Below, in pieces: positions 27,365 to 31,797 of a stretch of 31,797 nucleotides of DNA. A program made the translations under genes and the position numbers. Under the pieces are notes generated by a model. It saw only the letters and a list, made by a program, of their open reading frames with translations, was not told where the DNA came from and did not search any database. Position 1 is the first letter of the stretch. Each line of letters begins with the position of its first letter. Source of the stretch: UBA11524 sp051883695 (GTDB lineage Bacteria > Bacillota > Clostridia > Christensenellales > Aristaeellaceae); assembly GCA_051883695.1 (NCBI GenBank), contig JBJEUF010000147.1, positions 1 to 31,797 of the forward strand, read 5' to 3'.

Positions 27365-28909
27365 TTACAGACTTCCCTCGGGATTGGATGGCTTTGGCTG
27401 CTTGCCGGTTGCGGCCTTCAGGGGATCCGAAGTCCGCTCCGAAGCATCCATCTCCGGCCGTCCGACCTTGCCGCTGCCGGCGCCTTCGGAGGACTGAACG
27501 TCAGCCGCAGCCTTTTCCCTGGGCGGATCGTGCTTCATGCGCTCGACCTCCTGATCCATGTCGTAACCGTGGGTCTGCAGCATCGTTTTGGTGGAGACGA
27601 CGCCGGCTTCCCACAGCTTCAGGCATACCTCCTGGAACTTCTGGCTGTTGGCCAGATCCACAGGCGGATAGGTGAAGCGCGGCACATTTTCAGGCCGGCT
27701 GTGGGTAACGCCGCTTCGACCGTGACCGTTGAGCCGCAGATTGATCTTGTCCATCAGCTCGCAGAAGTTATCGCGCGCCTGCTTGATGCGGATCGCCGCC
27801 GTCTGCATGGACACCTGGGCAGAGGCAAAGTTGCTGCCATCCTCGGCACGGCCGGAGACGATGATGCCCGAGATGCCGCCTGCGGACAGGATCTCCGCGT
27901 TGACGTCCCTGTATTTGTCATCCGAAAACATCTCATTGAGATCGGGCTGGATGACTTCCGCCTTGCACAGGTGGTTGGTCGTCGCAAGGGCCGAGCCCGT
28001 CATGGCGCGGCGAAACAGCGCGTTGACCGCGTTCAGCTGCGTGATGTCCGGCATGACGTCGCTTTTGGAATCGCCGTAGGTAACATGCACGAAGCTGTGC
28101 GCGCCGAGATTCAGCTATGCCGATTCGTACTGCGCAATGAGCGCCTTTCTGCGAAACGCGCTCAGACAGGTGGCGACCATGGGCACCGCATAGCGCGTCC
28201 AGTCCTCCTTGAAGTCCTGCATCACGAAGGTGTTCTCCGGGTTGAGCTGAACCCAGTCCGCGCCCTTCTTCAGCGCTTCCGCCACCTCGGGCGGAAAGCC
28301 CTCCAGTCGCACCTCCAGATCTTCATCCTCCAGGAAATCCTTCTGGGCCTTGACGCCCTGCTGCTTCATATCATCGCGAACGGACTTGCAGTTGAATTCC
28401 AGCACCGGCTCGTTGCCGATCATGACGTTGGCAATGCGAACCAGGTGAACCGGCAGCGTGATGATCCTTCCATCCTCCAGCAGATACACATATACGTTCC
28501 CGTATTTGTAATACTGGTAATAGATGCTGCGCGCACGATCCGCCAGGCCGATGCGCTCGTAATATTCCTCATACTTCTGCTTGGTCTGCTCGTTGGCGCC
28601 GATCTATCTCCAATCGTCCGCAATGCTGAAGGGAACGTACACGCCCTTGATGATGCCCCGGTAGATGGGGTCGGCGTCCACGTAATAATCGCTCAGCTCA
28701 AACAGACTGTTGATATTCCGCTGCTTGTCCCGCAGAATGCTGTCGTAGTCGTAGCTGGCCAGATCACCGGTGTAGGTGATGCTCTTATCGTTGTAGGTCA
28801 TCGTCCCTTTGCCGTCATCCTTTGCGCCAACGGCAATATCGACTGCCCGCTCCGACCGGGGCTCATCCCGAGGCTGGGTTGAACCGCGCTACCTGTTGAA
28901 CCATCCCAT
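27365..28909 (-). CDS. Portal protein (3 in-frame TAGs)
   Basis: A 514-residue protein placed directly after the large terminase, as portals usually are. Portals form the dodecameric ring through which DNA enters the head. The ATG follows GAGGAATCGGA and lies 15 bases after the terminase stop. TAGs are at 28889-28891 (codon 7), 28604-28606 (codon 102) and 28115-28117 (codon 265); the stop is TAA. The N-terminus MGWFNR, then TAG, then RG has the typical portal opening, where other phages usually have Leu, Ile or Phe at the TAG position. The C-terminal 60 residues are charged and proline-rich, probably disordered. The call rests on gene order, length and the N-terminus, not on a catalytic motif. 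Confidence 0.82.
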
Positions 28910-28923
28910 TCCGATTCCTCCCA

Positions 28924-30576
28924 TTAGAATTTGCTCACCACGCCGATGCAGGCGTCTGAAGGCCGCTGCATCCGCCGTTTGCGAATCTCCTCCAGCTCAG
29001 CGATGTACCTCACCGCCATGGAGAGCGCCGAATAGCGGTCCTTGTGCTGGTTGGTGCGCGCCACGTCGTACAGCACGGCGCCGCCCGCGCCGGTTCGCAT
29101 GACGATATTGCCCATCTCAATCTGCAGCGCGTCGCCCTCCAGAAAGACGGCTTTCTCCGGAAGCGTCAGCTTTCGCTGTCTGGGCGCATCCTCTTCGCCA
29201 TCGTCTTCCGGCACAGCCTCCGCATAGCGCGAATTTACCGGCAGCTCAATGGAGTGCTGTTCCTACGCCACGCGCAGACAGGAGACCAGCTGCTGGTTGA
29301 TCTGCGGATTCGCCTTGACGCTCCTCAGGATCGGCACTGCATTGTGGATGAGCGACCTGGCATCGTCCAGCGTCCACGGCGGATACTCCTTGCCGTTGTC
29401 ATCCGTCCACGGTTGGGCAAGAAATTCCGGAAGCGCGTCGCCCAGGCCGCGATGGTCGAATACGATCTTGATGATCCGGGGAAACCTCGCATATGTTCGC
29501 CGAACCTCCTCTGCCAGCGCATCCAGACGCTTGCCGTGGTAGGAGCGCATATAGACCATCTTTTTCAGATAGCAGCCGTTCTCCATTTCAACCAGCTTGA
29601 TGACCGTGATGACCGCGTTGTCCGCCTTGCGCTCACTGGAGGTGGCGAGGTCGACGCCCATCACGTAGTCGGAAGTGCAGCTTGTCGGCTGCGCAGTCTC
29701 CACCTGCCTGAGCGTCCTGCAGCTTTCGGTCAGGTCGTATGGAAACATGCTCCCGGACTCTGCGCCGACGAAGATGCTGCCATATTCCATGGCGAACTTC
29801 GCTTCAGGCATCTTGCGCTGCTCCTTCAGGAAAAACTCCATATCGGTGATGCCCACGCGGGCAGCGCTCCGGTAGTCCAGCGCGCAGGCGAAATTGGACG
29901 TACTGCCCCTGGAGAATTCCTTCAGCGTGCCCATGAACATGGCGTAGAAGTAATTGCTCTTGAGGCAGGCGGATGTGATCGAGATCGTCTTGCTGGCGTA
30001 ATCCCTGATTCCCCGCTGGTGGCAGATGTCGCGCTTGGTGTTGCGCACGGGACCGATGACCGCATCCAGATCGTCCGCCTTGACCTCGGGGGACTCGTCG
30101 ATCACCATGATCTTGGCGCGGTTGCCGCGCATGGTACCGACGGAATAGCTCTCGATCTTGGAGCCGTTCTTGAGCGTGCAGATGCCCTTGTTGCGGGAGA
30201 GCTGCACCGGCCGGTGACCGTCGCATTGAATCTCGCGCATGATCTCCGGATTCCGGATGAAGTAGTCCTGAATCTTCTTGACGATCAGCGTCGCCTGCTC
30301 GGCGGTGCCGGAGACGACGGCGATCAGACTGCCGGGATACAGCACGCCGATGGCAATGCAGCACTATGCCGTCAGCCATGTCTTTCCGTAGCCGCGGCTC
30401 TTGACCACCATGAGGGTGTCCGCATTGCCGAACTGTCGGGCAACGACGCGCTGCGTGTCCTTGAGCCGGATGTGAAAGTATTCCTCGATGAACACATCCA
30501 GATGCGTCCGCCAGAACTGAATCTGCCTGGCCCACAGCTTCAGGTTCCGAACGTCACGGATCTGCGTCAGCATCAT
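28924..30576 (-). CDS. terL: Terminase large subunit (2 in-frame TAGs)
   Basis: The packaging motor: an ATPase that pumps DNA into the prohead plus a nuclease that cuts concatemers. It has 550 residues with the TAGs at 30364-30366 (codon 71) and 29263-29265 (codon 438) read through. The Walker A motif is KSRGYGKTW, around Lys65-Thr66; Walker B is IMVIDES, with Asp160-Glu161. The nuclease half shows MGVDLATS (Asp309) and IVFDHRGLGD (Asp374), as expected for an RNase H-like fold. The first TAG lies five codons after the Walker A threonine, so termination there would leave no ATPase. The second lies inside the C-terminal domain. The start ATG overlaps the previous gene's TGA and the stop is TAA. 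Length and motif order are normal for the family. Confidence 0.93.
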
Positions 30577-31493
30577 ACGACCACCTGCTCCAAACCGACC
30601 GCAGCGACCGTATGCCGGAAATCGGCAATGATTTTATCCACGTCATCCGGCGGGAACTCCACCATGGGCGTGTCCAGCTCGCCGCTCATCTCGATCTTGG
30701 CCACGATTGCGCCCAGTGAGCCCAGTCCCGCCATATCGCCGGGCTTGCGCTTGCAGGCGGCAAAGTTGGCCGACTTGGAAAGATTGTCGAAGATCGCCTG
30801 CGCCTTTTCCCATTCGGCGACGCTGGCCTGCCCGTGGCGCATTTTGCTGTACTTGATATCCGCGTCCAGCGAAGCCTTGGCCGCTTTGCGGGCGTAGTCC
30901 TGGATGTTCTGATTGTCCAGCACAAAGCCTTCCTCCAGCCGCGCGTAATAGTCGTCCAGATAATCGATCTCCCGCTGCGTGTACATGCCGTTCCATTTGC
31001 GGCTGAAGATCAGCTCGCCGTCGTCGAGGAACGCGCCGCTGTCATCCCTTGTGACCGTGCCCGCAGTGGATTCCGGGTTGAATTCCCGGTAGCTCCCTTC
31101 GGTGTCGATATTGGCCGAGTACTGATACACGTTGCCGAGGTTCATGATGCTGAAGAAATACCGTCCTGCGCTGCGGTTCGCCAGCTCCTCGCGCTTTGCT
31201 TCGTCCCTGGCCGCGAGATACTCTGCATCGTTGGCCAGAGCATAGGACGCCTTTTTCACCGCCATGTCCCAGTATGCGTCGGACCAGCGCCGGTTGTTGT
31301 ACCAGCAGAATTCCCGCGCGCCCTCCTTGCTGACGCTGCACTTCCCGGCGCACTCCTTGCACCATGCGTCGTGATAGGACTGCGCCGCCCAGTCCCGATT
31401 CGCGTAGAACCGGTCCTATGGAAGCACCTTTCCGCATTTCACGCACATTTTGGAGGTGAGCTTGCGTCCCTTCAGTTTGTTTGAAGTACCCAT
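30573..31493 (-). CDS. Zinc-ribbon protein, probable terminase small subunit (1 in-frame TAG)
   Basis: A 306-residue protein when the TAG at 31416-31418 (codon 26) is read through. The start is an ATG behind GGAGGAATCGG. The N-terminus has a four-cysteine zinc site: Cys17 and Cys20 (CVKCGK), then Cys45 and Cys48 (WCKEC), with the TAG between the two halves. The rest is charged and helical, without a motif I recognise. The stop TGA overlaps the start of the large terminase gene. Position and coupling make the DNA-recognition (small) terminase subunit the best guess, but no sequence family proves it. Without readthrough there would be only a 25-residue peptide, and the downstream open part has no ribosome site of its own that I can see. 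Confidence 0.65.
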
Positions 31494-31511
31494 CCGATTC
31501 CTCCGTCCGCA

Positions 31512-31797
31512 TTACAGGTTGATGGGATAGACGCAGCGCCGGCCATAGCCTGCCTCCAGCACCATTGCCAGAGCGCCGGGTCTGCCGCCATAGCCCAGCC
31601 GCTGTGCATATTCGTCCATGCCGCAGATGCTGGGCACGCGAATGATGACGGCGTTTCCCTGATCGGTGTAGCCGGAGACGCACTCCTGTTCGCGGTGCTT
31701 GTGTCCGCAGATGAAGAAGTCGATGCCCTCGCTATAGAGAAGCATCGACTGCCTCGCAGCCTTTTCCATCATCCGCACATCCGTGCCGTGGGTGAGC
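31512..31797 (-). CDS. Metallophosphoesterase, C-terminal part (runs off the right edge)
   Basis: The last 94 residues of a calcineurin-like metallophosphoesterase. The frame is open to the window edge and ends at TAA. Two family signatures are visible: an HG pair (LTHG) at the very start of the visible part, and GHKHREQE about 30 residues later, which matches the C-terminal metal-binding GHxH motif. These proteins use two metal ions to hydrolyse phosphodiesters or phosphomonoesters; the substrate cannot be told from this fragment. It lies just upstream of the packaging genes on the same strand, with an 18-base gap, so it may belong to the end of the early or DNA-metabolism block. No in-frame TAG is seen in the visible part. 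A GTG inside the fragment is not taken as the start because the HG motif lies upstream of it. Confidence 0.8.
   Translation of the reverse strand, partial: LTHGTDVRMMEKAARQSMLLYSEGIDFFICGHKHREQECVSGYTDQGNAVIIRVPSICGMDEYAQRLGYGGRPGALAMVLEAGYGRRCVYPINL

Noticed and set aside
289..31493. Interrupted genes as pseudogenes or sequencing errors
   Set aside because: Every interruption is TAG and none is TAA, TGA or a frameshift; the frames rejoin exactly, and motifs continue across them in nearly all late genes.
1..31797. A suppressor tRNA gene in this window
   Set aside because: Gaps between genes are short and fully accounted for by promoters, terminators and ribosome sites; no cloverleaf was seen. 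It must be elsewhere if phage-encoded.
1..31797. CRISPR array, insertion sequence or diversity-generating retroelement
   Set aside because: No regularly spaced repeats, transposase, or reverse transcriptase signals found; the fibre genes show no adjacent template repeat that I can see.

Overview
The window is about 32 kb of the late region of a long-tailed (siphovirus-type) phage or prophage. Gene content points to a gut Clostridia or other Firmicutes host: LLH-family holin, NlpC/P60 endolysin, Dit/Tal baseplate, Phd/RelE pair, strong GGAGG ribosome sites and high GC. That host call is inference. All genes are on the minus strand except one small regulator, so the map reads from right to left.

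From right to left: end of a metallophosphoesterase (31512-31797); zinc-ribbon protein, probably terminase small subunit; terminase large subunit; portal; prohead protease with scaffold tail; decoration protein; major capsid protein; five head-tail connector genes; a two-gene cassette (SLOG/DUF1273 protein and a divergent HTH regulator with two matching operators); tail tube; endolysin and holin; tail assembly chaperones joined by a -1 frameshift; one further tail-module ORF; a one-gene cassette with its own promoter and terminator; a 2,690-residue tape measure; Dit; Tal; a Phd/RelE toxin-antitoxin cassette with its own promoter and terminator; then fibre genes, the last of which runs off the left edge.

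The dominant signal is genetic-code change. Nineteen structural or lysis genes are interrupted in frame by 31 TAG codons and never by TAA or TGA. All 28 minus-strand genes whose 3' end is visible stop at TGA (21) or TAA (7), never TAG. Reading through TAG restores full-length terminase, portal, capsid, tail, endolysin and holin. The TAGs are not spread evenly: 23 of 31 lie in the first 80 codons, and 18 of the 19 genes have one there; the tape measure has three in its first 352 codons and none in the next 2,300. This looks like a translation gate on late genes. Several TAGs sit where a hydrophobic residue is expected, so the usual assumption of glutamine (code 15) should be tested against leucine or another residue.

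The accessory cassettes contain no in-frame TAG and carry their own promoters, so they should be expressible with the host's standard code, before or without recoding. Three intrinsic-type terminators lie inside the late operon, which implies readthrough or antitermination. No tRNA gene, CRISPR array, transposase or reverse transcriptase was seen.
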